Of a stretch of 64,000 bases of DNA, positions 22,590 through 33,387 are shown piece by piece (the first letter of the stretch is position 1; each line of letters starts with the position of its first letter). Made by a program: the position numbers and the translations under genes. The notes under the pieces were generated by a model. That model worked only from the letters and a program-made list of their open reading frames with translations. It did not search any database and had not been told where the DNA came from. The DNA is taken from contig JANATG010000008.1 of NCBI GenBank assembly GCA_029449235.1, positions 2,480,001 to 2,544,000 of the forward strand, in the 5' to 3' direction. The stretch is from Linnemannia schmuckeri (Eukaryota; Mortierellomycota; Mortierellomycetes; Mortierellales; Mortierellaceae).

Positions 22590-24056
22590 GAATGCGAGTT
22601 AAGAAGGAAGAGAATGTCGTGTGTGGTGCTACAAGCAAAGAGGGTAAAGGAGATGGTGAAGGGAGAGACTAAGGGGGTGTTGGTGTGGAGGGTAACAGGT
22701 GTACTGACGTAGTAGGTTGATAGTCGTCAAAAGTGGGAAGGGATAAAGAAAAAAAAATGGAAGGAAGTGTCGTTCAGGTCGTTAAAAAGGGTCGTGTCCG
22801 TATGTCGCTATCTGTGTTGTTACTGTGCACGGAGTGAAAAATAACAAAAGCAGAAATTGGTGTGTGTGGAGGAAGAGGGTTAAAAAGGAAAACGTAGAAA
22901 GGAAGGTGGTCGTGATGCGGAGAAGGGTAGCGACAAAGAAGAAAAAAACAAAACAAAGACAAGTACGCTGCCTTTTTGATCTCCCACAGTAGGCAACAAA
23001 CAAACAACAACAAATGGGCAACCACCAACACACACAACGCAATTACAATTGGATATGATAACCTTTATTGCTGTGGACCTTGGACCAATGTGCAGAAGCC
23101 AGCCAAGCCATGGGCTATTTTCTTCTTTTTTGTGAGCAAACCAGAACCGTGAGCAATTGTCCTACATTTCCTCATTTGAACTTTGTCTATATACCTTCAC
23201 ATCCATCCTCCCTCCTCGCATGTGAACCCGGAGCATTTTTCTCAACTTGATACAATCATGTCAACGTTGGTCAAAACTGTACTTGGAAATGGTAACTGTA
23301 GGGTACATACCACCATGCTAATGTAGTCAGCAGTAGCGGTTTTATTACCAATTGCCTTCTGTTGCTCACCCTATCGACCACAACCTTCTATCAAAGTCAA
23401 ACCTTGCAAATATATCTTCCATTAACGTGTGTCCTCTGTCGCCCAATTGCTATGTGAATTGCGTGAGGATATTAATCGTAGGTGGCTCCTTAACAAGGCA
23501 GCTTGAATCTTGCGACGGAAGCGTCCACAAGACAGGTGCTGACAGGTGCTGACAGGTGTCTGTTCTCCTGGCCTATTGCCACCAATGACGCAAAGGTCCT
23601 TCTGTCCTGGGTGAGAGCGTTGTGTACAAGTAAACAACTCCTTTCCTGTGGACTAAAGTCATTCTCCTGCTGTCCAAAGTTGCAAACTCCCCTCAGTCTT
23701 TCTGAGATAGACAAAAGTGGTTGGGGTGAAGGGTGGTTGGTCAAGCTGTTCGAGGTCAGGCTCATGCAAGTGAACAATCTATTCAGACGGAATGCTGGAC
23801 TTGAGGAATGACCGCCGTAATAGAGTGCAGAATGACTAGATTACGATAGTCCTTTGATGATCCTCTCCGTTATCTGATGGTCACTTCGTAGTTGTCAAGT
23901 CCGAATTGTTGGGTCCTATTGAGCAGTCGTCCATGGTTGAGGCTTGAAGCTGGCGGGTATGAGGGAGGAAGAAAGGAGAAAATCTCTTTTTGGACTCGCA
24001 AAGGAAGAGGTCATTCTAAGCCATCCAAGCAAGAACTTTCTTTATTTGGTGGCTTT
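22590..24056. other. intergenic region with a short tandem repeat
   Basis: ALG9 promoter side (22,590 to about 23,060, purine-rich on the plus strand), then sequence without a supported gene. At 23,531-23,560 an 11-bp unit GACAGGTGCT(G) is repeated about two and a half times. The region from about 23,450 may be the far 3' end of the decayed F-box gene to its right, but no reliable frame was found. Confidence 0.4.
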
Positions 24057-25403
24057 CTATGGCAAATGATACCCATTCACTCTCACATCTTTCTTACTGT
24101 TCCTCCTCACCAACATCTGTGGCAGTACCAAACAAGCAGCAAAAGAAAAGTTCATCGCCATTGCCAAAGTTTTGTGCAAAGTGTTGTCTACTGTTTTCAA
24201 AATCGCTATGCGCAAGAAAAATACGAGGGTGGTGTTCGAAGGGTAAAGATGATCCCAGATGGTCCCCAGATAGACATCCTTGGTACACAACCAGACTGTC
24301 TTGAAGTGACAAAGCCCAGCGAGCCTCTCAAGCCCGGCTAACAGCAGTGTGCTGAGTTGAATCATAGTGTCCAGGATAAACTCAAAGTCACATCCTCGAG
24401 GAAGGGCAGTCCGTGGCGAGAGGGTCTCTAGGAGTCTGAACCATCAAAGGTACCTTGTCGTTGAGGAATTTGCACAAGTCGAGATTCCACTGCACCAGCG
24501 CTGGAAGTGCGCGAAGAGCGTCGGAGGAACTAGTTCGAACTCACTCAGCTCTTGGACCTCCTTGAGACAGGCAGGCAATCTTCGAACGGAGAGGCTCTTG
24601 TAGGGATTCGGAAACAAAAAGGGTTCCTTGAAGACTGATCTGGCACGTCTGACTTCGACCAAGTGGGGCGAATGTCGAAGGAGGACTAAGTGAGTGCAGC
24701 GGTTGATGAGCTCATAAAGTACCGTCGTTTCTTTAGCGAGTTTGCGGTGAACGGAGTTGTTGACGGAAGAACGGAGTTGTTGACGGAAGGGTAAACGGCA
24801 AATCAAATGGAAGATGCACGAGCCACTGAAGTCTGTCGCGGTAAAAGCCGTTGATGGTGATCCAGGAGTGACGACTCGGAGGGCAGTGGGCACTGTTGGT
24901 TCTCCCACACAAGATAACGATTCTTAACTTCAAAGGGACATCTGCGCGTGCTTAGTTCTTAAGAACCAGCGGGAAACTCTCGGCATGGCCCATGTGTTGA
25001 TACCAGTTCTCGACAGTGACTTAAACCTGGCGAAGGATGACTTGCTGAATGAAAAGAGCCACCCTGAGCTCAGGGACAGACGCTTTGGATGCGGAGCGAG
25101 TACTTGGCAACCTCCCCTGGCGCCAACCTTGGGATTCGACGCTGCTTGAAAAAAAAATCAAGCTTGGTGGGTGTACCAAACCGGATGGACAATGCCAGGC
25201 AATCAATCGTTACATACAAGCAGGTAGGAGACGCAGAGAAAACTGACTACGGTGATCCTGGTCTCTGAGAAGTCGAACGCACAGATATTGTCTGTCGATG
25301 GCTCCAGGTATGGTTGGTGTTGTTGCGATGGTTGTTGAAAGATGTGTGCTTGTTGGTGGCAGTGACTGTTTTGCGAACTAAATAAAGTTGTCATTTTTTT
25401 CAC
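24057..25403 (-). pseudogene. decayed F-box/LRR-type gene
   Basis: Minus-strand segments in changing frames resemble the leucine-rich solenoid of fungal F-box proteins: a VTVENWYQHMGHA segment near 24,990, YELINRCTHLVLLRHSPHL near 24,690, ALRALPALVQWNLDLCKFL near 24,480, and CPFLEDVTLSLSW followed by LLLAGLERLAGL near 24,340-24,390. The frame changes several times and stops intervene, so no continuous protein is possible. A tandem 20-bp duplication at 24,750-24,789 is one visible frame-breaking event. An intact F-box-like gene follows on the opposite strand, consistent with local birth and death of this family. The assignment rests on weak LRR-like patterns. Confidence 0.45.
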
Positions 25404-25658
25404 ACGAGAGGAGCATCCGTTAGCAGGTGGCGCTTTGTCGTCTTGTGTTTGCGTTCTTTTTCTTTCCTTCTGTCTCCATCCCTCTCATGCTTTGTCTCTT
25501 TCATCTCTTCTTCATCTTTCGTCTTGGATCTTTTTCATCCTTTTTCATCTACTCTCGCCATTCAACATCACTTGCGAAAGCAAAACACAAAAAAAGAAAA
25601 CAAAAGGGCTTCATCTACCATCTATTTCCCACTTCTCGCAGTCTATCTCGCTGTCACA

Positions 25659-27467
25659 ATGGATTCCCCGTCAGCGCGCTTCTTTGGTATCACGGAGCTG
25701 GCCGCCTTGGTGCTGCCTTCTCTTCAGGTCAAAGACCTCTCCAACTTCATGCGCACCTGCCGCTCCTATTATAATCTCTGCCTGCCGCTTCTGTTCCGCG
25801 CTGTCGACGTCCAAAAGCACGACAAGTTGTTGACTCACTCCGAGTGCGTTCGCTCCTTCACGCGAAACTCGCACCACGTCCACGAGATCACCTGCAACAG
25901 CACTTTCCTCGAGCTCTACCATCGCCTCACCTCGACAGCAACAACCTCCAGTGCCGCCTTTGTCGACTCGACCCCGTCTTCTCGTTTGAACAACCTGACA
26001 CACCTCCACTTCATCCCCGACTTGTCCTACAAACACCTCATGTCCCCCAAACGGGCCAACAGTCACATTGCCCACCTAAACCACGCTGTGCGATTGAGCC
26101 CCAACCTCCGCAGTATCGTCGTCGAACTGCTGTCTATCACCAACGAGACGGGTCTGCTCCATCTGAACAAGGTCGTCAAAGGATGCCCAAAGCTGGAGAC
26201 CCTGAATATGCATCTTTTGATTCCTGGGTCCCAGACAAAACCGGTCGCAACTAGTATCTTCCTTAGCGCTCCCGCCTGCCTCAAAGTCTTTCAACTCAAT
26301 CTGACGGACGAAGACTTGTCACAGAGACCACATGCACCAAAGCTGAGCGATCCCTGTCCATGGGCACAGGACTACATCAGGTCGCTCCCTGCAAACCCTC
26401 GTCCTGCTCTAAAGGAATGGACTATAGTCGGAGACTGCCATTTTGTGTTTGAGGATACCCTCCAGATGCTCGACAAGTGCCCCGAGATCGTCACATGCGG
26501 CATGCCTCCGTACCTGACCAACCTTGCCGATAACTATGTCGCACCCCTCTTCCTCGTCTACAACCCTAAGCTGAAGAGCCTCGCGCAGTGGAGCGTGGTC
26601 CCTGCTACGCATTCTTCGGTTATTGTTTCCGTCGCCAAGATTATGCCACCGCGGACGCTCGAGACTTTCCGTTACCGGGCAAGACCCTACACGATCATTC
26701 CTCTTAAAGCATCTCTCCAGGGCCATTTCCCGTCGTTGGTCAACATTGCTCTTGATTGTGGTGCCATGTTGGGCAGCGACACCATCCGAGCCATTCTTGT
26801 CGGCTGCCCTAACTTGGAGGAGATTGAAGTCGTATTCCATTCCTACATCCGCTTGCAGGACGCCGTTGCCCAGCCCTGGGCATCGACCAAGATCAGGAAA
26901 CTCGATTTGGCGGTCGACTTTGGCGACATGGACAAAGCCAGTCTGGATCAGGAATGGAGCAAGCTTGCTGTCAGGAAGAAGGAAGTGTTGCGACAAGTGG
27001 ATGCCTTCTACCGACAGATTGGATCCTTGACCAATCTCACGCACCTGAGTCTCAAGGTTAGGGCCGAGCTGAACGACAACTTGAGCGACCCCTCGGATCC
27101 GTACGCGACCATTGGACTCTGCAACTATGCCGACATGTACTTTCCTCGCCTGATGAAGCTGGGTGGCGACATGATGAGTCGTAACAGAGGCTGGTTGAAC
27201 TGCCTCGCAGGACTCAAAAAGCTAGAGGTCATCGATGGATCGTTTGCTCAGGATGCCAGGAGGGCCGAGGGTGTGTTGGGTCAGGCTGAGGTGGAGTGGA
27301 TTGCGACTAATTGGCCTAAATTAACCAAGGCTGCGTTTTACTATGTCGACGAAGAGTACTCCAAGAGGGCATTCGAGAGAGCACTTCCTCCTCACATGAA
27401 GTGGCTCACCAAGAAGCGTCCAAACTTGGAAATTACCACCAAGACGCCCTTCTGCATTACTCGATAA
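25659..27467 (+). CDS. F-box-like leucine-rich protein, 602 aa
   Basis: Single-exon gene. The start at 25,659 (CACAATGGATTC) was chosen over in-frame upstream ATGs because the N-terminus then opens with an F-box-like helix set: FGITELAALVLPSLQVKDLSNFMRTCRSYYNLCLPLLFRAV. Upstream codons translate a pyrimidine-rich leader. The remainder is a long irregular leucine-rich solenoid (LNHAVRLSPNLRSIVVELLSI, CPKLETLNMHLLI, VGCPNLEEIEVVFHSY, LTHLSLKVRAEL). F-box proteins join SCF ubiquitin ligases and recruit substrates through such repeats; the F-box match here is by pattern only. Neighbours are a decayed relative on the left and an orphan LRR tail on the right. Confidence 0.75.
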   Translation: MDSPSARFFGITELAALVLPSLQVKDLSNFMRTCRSYYNLCLPLLFRAVDVQKHDKLLTHSECVRSFTRNSHHVHEITCNSTFLELYHRLTSTATTSSAAFVDSTPSSRLNNLTHLHFIPDLSYKHLMSPKRANSHIAHLNHAVRLSPNLRSIVVELLSITNETGLLHLNKVVKGCPKLETLNMHLLIPGSQTKPVATSIFLSAPACLKVFQLNLTDEDLSQRPHAPKLSDPCPWAQDYIRSLPANPRPALKEWTIVGDCHFVFEDTLQMLDKCPEIVTCGMPPYLTNLADNYVAPLFLVYNPKLKSLAQWSVVPATHSSVIVSVAKIMPPRTLETFRYRARPYTIIPLKASLQGHFPSLVNIALDCGAMLGSDTIRAILVGCPNLEEIEVVFHSYIRLQDAVAQPWASTKIRKLDLAVDFGDMDKASLDQEWSKLAVRKKEVLRQVDAFYRQIGSLTNLTHLSLKVRAELNDNLSDPSDPYATIGLCNYADMYFPRLMKLGGDMMSRNRGWLNCLAGLKKLEVIDGSFAQDARRAEGVLGQAEVEWIATNWPKLTKAAFYYVDEEYSKRAFERALPPHMKWLTKKRPNLEITTKTPFCITR

Positions 27468-27745
27468 AGTAGTCTTGAAAGGAAGAATAAAAAAAGAGTT
27501 GATTGGACTGGAGGACAATTGAAAAATAACAAGAAAAAAACAGAAAAAAAAAAAAAACAATCGGAGCAATAACAATAGATAGATACCAAACCGACCCTCC
27601 TTTTTTATTTATTTTTTTTTCTCTTAGTTTTCTTGAAGGACCAATCCCTGATGTAAAATAAAGTTCGCGTGTGCGTTTCTCTTTGTTTTTTACTGAATTT
27701 GCTCTGCACGTCTCTTGACGATCGCCTTTCTTTTGCCTACAGGTT

Positions 27746-27985
27746 GATATGCCGCATCTTGGATCGTTGGTAATTTCGAGCGCAAAAAAGGAACTGGCGC
27801 AATCGCACGACAGTCTGGAACTCGTAGGCCCTTGGACGATTGACGAAGAATTCTTGCGCCAACTTTTGTTGATAACCCTCCCCAACCTCGAGGCTCTAAA
27901 CGTGGACGGAGTGTGGGGTTACACGGCTACCTGGAAGATGGATCGTTTCTCCTTGAGAAGAATTAATCGGTTCGCTTTTTTTTAA
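27746..27985 (+). pseudogene. orphan 3' fragment of an F-box/LRR gene
   Basis: An 80-codon open segment begins at an acceptor-like CTACAG and ends in TAA. It has LRR-like texture (MPHLGSLVISSAKKEL, LRQLLLITLPNLEALNVDG) but no F-box, start context or upstream exon of its own. It lies 280 bp after the stop of the intact F-box-like gene. It is best read as the remnant of a second, partly deleted family member; it could also be an alternative last exon. Confidence 0.4.
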
Positions 27986-28129
27986 GTTAAAGTGAAAGCT
28001 GTCCCCCTTTAGTTCCCAATGTAATTTGTTCCCCCTTGCGTTTGTCAACGCTCAAAGGGTCAAACGCGATTTTCACCCTAAACCTTATGTTGAGCAATGG
28101 ACCTCGAATTCTCCCGGAAGGATTGAATG

Positions 28130-28206
28130 AGCCGACATCAAAGGATCAAAAGACAACGTCGCTATGAACATTTGGCTGCCACCAGCCAGTTAATATCCCT
28201 ATGATA
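28130..28206 (+). repeat. copy of a dispersed 75-bp repeat (also at 49,538 and, inverted, at 49,003)
   Basis: GAGCCGACATC...AAGGATCAAAA...CAACGTCGCTATGAAC...TTGGCTGC...AGCCAGTTA is about 85 percent identical to 49,538-49,615. Surrounding DNA (27,986-28,495) has no gene; short AGCCACATT repeats occur near 28,358-28,390. Confidence 0.75.
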
Positions 28207-28495
28207 AATTTCCTGTCGCCATTTCCCATTCCGCAGTCGATATCCCCCCTCCGCTCTCCCTTCCATCCTTCTCCCCTCTCTCTAGATAATCACTGCGGTT
28301 CTCTCCTTCTAATCAGAGCCAAAATCAACTCCAATTTAACTAGACACATTCTTTCAGCCACATTCTCAGCCACGTAAAGAGCCACATTAAGAGCTTCAGT
28401 CATAGCACAAATCCAAACCATGTATAACACTGGATATGAACCATTGTATACAATCGCAACGTCTCTATTTCACTATCCCTCTCCGCCTCCATATA

Positions 28496-30124
28496 CAGTA
28501 CCGTGCTCAACATATTGATAAGTGATCCAATGAATGTCGAGATTTGACGTTCATTTCCATTTCTTCCTCTTTTCACAACCCATGCTCTTCAACATAATAA
28601 TACATTATACTAACCCCCTTGTCATTGTCCTTCCGCAATTAGAAAGGTCGTTGTTACATGGAGTCTGGATTAATCATCGATCAATCTACTTAGCTCATTG
28701 GACCACTTTTGTTAGAAACAAAAAAATCGAGCGAAACATATGAGTTTTACTATTTTTCAATAGCTGGTGTTGTCTCCTTTCTGCATGACAACCGCCGCAA
28801 TACGGTTGGGCATGCTCTTGTACAAGCTTGATAGAAACCCTTCAGGCAGATCTCCCCAAACGTCCTGACACGCTCCCATAATTTCTTGAGTGATGTTAGT
28901 GAGGTTGGGTATTGTGATAATCGCCATTTCATGTATCCCCGCACATGCTCGATTGGGTTGAGGTCAGGCGAGTTTGGCGGCCACTACATAATAGTCATTC
29001 CCTTCTTCTCAAACCATTCAATGACAGTGTGAGCATTGTGGACAGATGCATTATCCTGCTGAAGGATGAAAGTCTTGGGGTCCATACCATAGTGGCCGCG
29101 AGTGTTGAGAACATAATAGTTTAGAATGTCGATATAGAGTTGTGAATCCAGTGTCCCATTTTCAACGCGACAGAACCATTTGACCCCAAAGGATGTGATT
29201 GCGCCCCAAAAAATTTGCCACCTCCTACCTGTACGGATTCCTTGATTTGATGTGGAAGATGGAGGCGATGTTCCTGGTCTGAGTAATGGAATTGTTGGCC
29301 AAATGATCCTATACAACTGAGCGAAGTTTCATCCGAAAATATCACTTGCTTCCATTGATCCACAGTTCGATTAGCATACTCCTTTGCAAATCGCAATCTG
29401 TATTCAACATGATTGGGGGTGAGTTTTGGCTTAACTGGCTTGTCAAAGGCCTTCGCTCCCATTAGTCATAAATTGCGCCGGACCGTGTTCTCATAGACAT
29501 CGACTTTGTCAGTGGTCTCGACCTCACGTTAAACCTCCTTGAGCCTGTGAATTCTCCCAGTAGAAAAGCCGAGTGCGAGATTGTGCTGTGTTCGAGCAGG
29601 TATTTTTCGAGGGCGACCCAATTATTGGTTATGGGACGCTCTCCTGGATGCCTTTCTGAACGCGCCTGGCAGATTGCAAGCCGATCTGAACTGCCTCACT
29701 GACTTGCCGAATTAATTGATCCTCAGACAAGAGTCGTTTTACTTCATCCACTTTGACTCCAGAGAGCTTCTTATCTTATTGTGTCGATGGGAACAGAGGT
29801 GGACGCAGCGTTGAGAGTGTTGATGGGCGAGATGAGTAGCAAAGATGGGAGAAAGGATAAAATAGATGAATATGACTGATGTTTAAGGTACAATCATCAA
29901 GAAAGCAATTTTAATGAAAGTGATCCAATGAAGGGGGTGAGATTGAGAGAGTTGAAAAAAACAATAAGTGGTTGTTTTGGTAATCTAATAATTGGAAGAG
30001 GATGGTGGAGGGAAGAAGATTGATTGATGTGAGTTTTGTGTCGATCAGTTTGATGGGGAGAGAGAAAGATGCAAAAATGTAGAATTTCGACATGCATTAG
30101 ATCACTTATGTTGAGCACGGTATA
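28496..30124 (-). mobile_element. Tc1-type DNA transposon, dead, with inverted termini
   Basis: Inverted terminal repeats: left from 28,496 (ACCGTGCTCAACAT at 28,500-28,513, then AGTGATCCAATGAATGTCGA) and right ending near 30,124 (reverse complement ACCGTGCTCAACAT, then AGTGATCTAATGCATGTCGA). Similarity continues about 45 bp inward. The interior holds a decayed Tc1 transposase on the minus strand. TATA-rich borders fit a TA target. Confidence 0.8.
28750..29760 (-). pseudogene. Tc1/mariner transposase pseudogene (DD34E)
   Basis: Reading leftwards: an HTH-like start (KVDEVKRLLSEDQLIRQV), then after stops and frameshifts KPVKPKLTPNHVEYRLRFAKEY, first Asp VIFSDETS, second Asp LQQDNASVHN, and the third acidic residue in WPPNSPDLNPIEHV. 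Counting across the TAG at 28,984-28,986, 34 residues lie between the second Asp and the Glu, the usual Tc1 spacing. At least two frameshifts (near 29,310 and 29,470) and several stops make it non-functional. Confidence 0.85.
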
Positions 30125-30238
30125 TACCATATATGTATATGTTGTCGGAAGGAAATTACTGGCACGTAGTCTTCTTTGTTCTCGCTCATCCTCAGGGTCG
30201 CCGAAAACCAATGTGGTGTTAAATGGTGAGGCACTCAT

Positions 30239-30592
30239 GATGAAAATGGGTGATTTGTGGGGGTCATGTACTACTGAAACATCTGAATGAACCTGATTTA
30301 AGTAGTCGTTATATGTAATAGCGGTTGCTCTTTCATTCGAGCTTAGGAAAGGGAGGAGTGGCTTAAAGAAATTTCGAGATATTGCAAAAAATCAGCAAAT
30401 TTTATAATAACGGGCAAATTTGTCCGTTAAATGGTCTAAGGGATAGCATTTGTGGATCAGATCCTATAGTATTACAATCTCGCCTTCCTCTTTCGATCTA
30501 GATCCCACTCTTCTTCACAGACAGCATTCTTTATTTCACGATTGCATACTTGATCGATTCTGCCAATTCTGTAGCCTAGCCTTATCCTCCCA
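30239..30592. other. intergenic, nothing recognised
   Basis: AT-rich sequence between the split host ORF and the kelch gene fragment. I see no gene, RNA gene or repeat in it. Confidence 0.4.
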
Positions 30593-31730
30593 TTACAGCT
30601 GTTGAAGTCTCTCCTCGTAATAAGCCTTCGTCAGTGCTATTTGTATCTCTGCCTCTTGCTCCAGTCGCAGCCTCTCCAGTGTTTCCTCATGCCTGGCCTT
30701 CATTTGAGCAATCTGTGCTTGATTGTTGGTCTCGCTCAGTCCTGGGTCAAGCGTTTCCCATCCTTGTGGCTGTTGCGACTGCTGGGGTCGTCGCTGTTGT
30801 TGGATAACAAGCGAAGGTGAATAGTATGGTTGCTCCTGCTGCTGAGGAGAAGCAGGAGGCAGCGGAATGTAATGTCGTCTGCCATCCTGTTGGCTATCTT
30901 GCTGGAGATTGTACACCTGTGCATTTTGGGCTGTTATAACTGATGTCACAGGAGATCCCGTGTTGCTGACCTCCATCACGACCTGATGGTGCACCGCCTG
31001 TGGGTCACCGTCAGAACCCTGCACACTGTGGCGAGCACTGTTCTGGTTCGTGAGGAGGTAGGAGTCCACGTTGACAGGGGTATGCATGTATGGCGGTACT
31101 TGATATCCTATACCGGTAATGGGTCTGGAGGTATGTGGAATAAGAGGCACAAGAGCGACAGGCGGATTTTGAGGAAGCTTGCTCGTCATGCGTGCATCAT
31201 CAGAAAAACCTGCATCAAGTTCCGAGAGTTGCGTAATGTCATTTCGGCTGGCTTTGACGGACTTGCGGCGCTTGAAGGTGAAAAACGCAAGGGCGGCAAC
31301 ACCTCCTCCGATTGCGGCTGCATTCGATCCCTTGGATGGCTCAGAGCGCGGAGGGGCAATGAATTCATCTACCCACTGGCTGGTCTTGAGATTGTAAATG
31401 ATAGTCATCTCAAGCATTCTAACAGATGTGGTCTCGTCATAGTACCCTTTCAATGGTGAATGACAGAAAAGTTAGCTAAAAAAACGAAAATGAGGAAAAC
31501 GTATGACCTTTTTTGCGGAGTATCATCATTTCCTTACCTCCCCCCCAGGCGATAAAATAGTCGCCCGAAACCGCACAGGCCATATCGCTCCGGTTCTGCG
31601 ACGGATGGACATCGGTGCCTTTTGTCCAGACAAGCGTCTGGAGATCGAGAATGTAGATGCTGCTCAATGTGCGAATCAGAGGAAAAGTCTCGCCGCCGAA
31701 CACTACCATCTTTGTCCCATTGTACGCTAT
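30593..31730 (-). pseudogene. 3' part of a kelch-repeat membrane protein, cut off by a LINE
   Basis: Two exons are visible: 31538-31730 and 30593-31446 (GT-AG). They encode the last kelch blades (IAYNGTKMVVFGG, IYILDLQTLVW, YFIAWGGGYYDE, IIYNLKTSQWV), a transmembrane helix (AAAIGGGVAALAFFTF) with a basic stop-transfer, and a Gln/Pro-rich cytoplasmic tail ending in a coiled-coil-like EETLERLRLEQEAEIQ. Kelch propellers mediate protein binding; similar fungal cell-surface proteins are common. The acceptor at 31,731 needs an upstream exon, but a LINE poly(A) tail begins about 90 bp away and no 5' kelch exon is found on the other side of it. The gene is therefore 5'-truncated in this window. Confidence 0.75.
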
Positions 31731-31817
31731 CTAGTCAAAATGAGTCCATAAACTCACAGTCAGATGTTAATCAGCGTGAATTTAACTGTATAATATATCT
31801 GCTCCTTGTGGGCGATT

Positions 31818-31855
<38 letters not shown>

Positions 31856-32305
31856 TTTTTAGTCATTTTATTATTGCGCGTTTCAAGGAAAATGAATTTT
31901 TTTGGCTACTATTCACGCTTTAAGCAGTCCTATTAATTTTTTTTTGAGCGATTAATTTTCTAGTCACTCCGATTAGTCAACTAAACGTTAGCGCCACAAA
32001 CACGAAAAACCTGCCCAACAGCTCGACTTGCTTTACTATCCGTTGGATCAAAGAGTGTAAAAGCATTCGATTTATTTAACACTTATAGATTTGCACTTTT
32101 TTTTTACCTCAAAGTCATAAGTGCTAGTTTATTCGAGGAGAGGGAATTGGGCTATTCTAGCCAGTTTAAAAGCTAGACCTGCCCGATCACAAGATGAAAA
32201 AGAAAGTCATTTTTTTGCAATGTTTGTGTGCCTTACTTTCCCCTTTTTCTTTTCTGTTCATCACCTTCCTTCTTTTTCCACTCTTTCTTTTTTTTCTTTT
32301 TTACA

Positions 32306-33371
32306 ATGGCATTTTCAGAGGACCTTCGATGGAGAGCGGTTATTCTTTTCAGCTTTATGGCTGTAGATATGAATGAAGTAGCCACTTTGCTAGGTGTATC
32401 CCCAGCTAGCGTTAAGCGCTGGACAGGTAATGAAATGCGATATGCCGTTCGTTCGTTTGATAACGCACAAAGAAATATCTTGACAAGCCATTGTTACAGA
32501 TTGCTTTAACTCGACAGGACATGTATACAAGAAAACTGAACGGTTGGCCCGTCCGGTATGGCCGATAGACGTACAGAACGGCGTCAAGGCCTTTGTGAAC
32601 GAGCACCCTTGCTTTTATTTGGAGGAGGTGCAATCATTCATTCAAGATACGTATCCTGAAGTGCCAAACACTTCCATTCCGACAATCTGCCGTGCATTGC
32701 GTCATGTCCTGAAGTTGAGCAGGAAAAAGATCGAAAAGCGAGCGCGTGAAGCGGTTCCCGTGGAGCTGGAGGATTTCAAGTTCAGTCTTCGACCGTTCTA
32801 CAACTTTCCCGAGCAACTGATTTTCGTGGACGAAACCAGCAAGGATGGAAGGGACGCTATTCGTAGATATGCTTGGGCGCCTATTGGCTCTCCGGCAATT
32901 GTCTCGCTTCCTTTCTCACGCGGCCAGCGTGTCTCTGCACTAGCTGCTTTCAACAGCAAAGGATTTTTGGCATGGTCCTTTACTACGGGGACTTTTACCA
33001 GACAAACATTCCACGATGCATTTGTTAACACCATTCTCCCTCATCTCCATCCTTGGCCCATGCCCAACTCAATTGTTATTATTGATAATGCCCGCATTCA
33101 TATGTATAAACAGTTTCAAGATGCCATTGAAACTCGCGGAGCATTACTCTTTTTTTTACCTCCATATTCTCCTCACCTCAATCCCATCGAAACCGGGTTT
33201 TCTTTGGTCAAGAGGTATATTCAAAAAAATGGCTACCTTGCTTTTCACCACCTCCCTGAACCAGTGCTAGACTTAGCATTCAGCCAATGCGCAAGCAAAG
33301 ACGGGTTGGCCATCAATTTGTTTTCACACAGCGGGTATGAACGTGGCTTTTTGAACTTCAAATCACAATAA
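32306..33371 (+). CDS. DDE transposase, IS630/Tc1-type, two exons
   Basis: Exons 32306-32426 and 32518-33371, intron GT-AG. The start was chosen because it gives an HTH-type N-terminus (MAFSEDLRWRAVIL, NEVATLLGVSPASVKRW) joined in frame to KKTERLARPVWPIDVQN. Catalytic core: LIFVDETS (first Asp), SIVIIDNARIHMY (second Asp), and PPYSPHLNPIETGFSLVK (Glu), with 34 residues between the second Asp and the Glu. It excises and integrates DNA at TA targets. The product is about 324 aa, complete, with no broken motif. It belongs to the fungal DDE_3-like group. The partner gene on the opposite strand may be co-required. Confidence 0.88.
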
Positions 33372-33387
33372 ACGTTTATTCATATGC

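Larger units (their letters stand above)
28400..30238 (-). pseudogene. small host ORF split by a Tc1 element
   Basis: On the minus strand an ORF begins at 30,238 (MSASPFNTTLVFGDPEDE) and reads to the transposon border near 30,127 (LPTTYTY). On the far side of the element the same strand continues from 28,492 with charged, coding-like MEAERDSEIETLRL and a stop at 28,400-28,402. Both flanks carry TATATGG at the junction, so the two halves plausibly formed one reading frame before insertion. I do not recognise the protein; the product may have had further exons. Confidence 0.35.

Noticed and set aside
22336..22602. Val/Leu-rich plus-strand ORF resembling a membrane protein
   Set aside because: Antisense of the Asn-rich microsatellite in ALG9 exon 1.
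25443..25658. N-terminal extension of the F-box-like protein
   Set aside because: The upstream frame translates a T/C-rich leader; the ATG at 25,659 gives a good start context and an immediate F-box-like helix.
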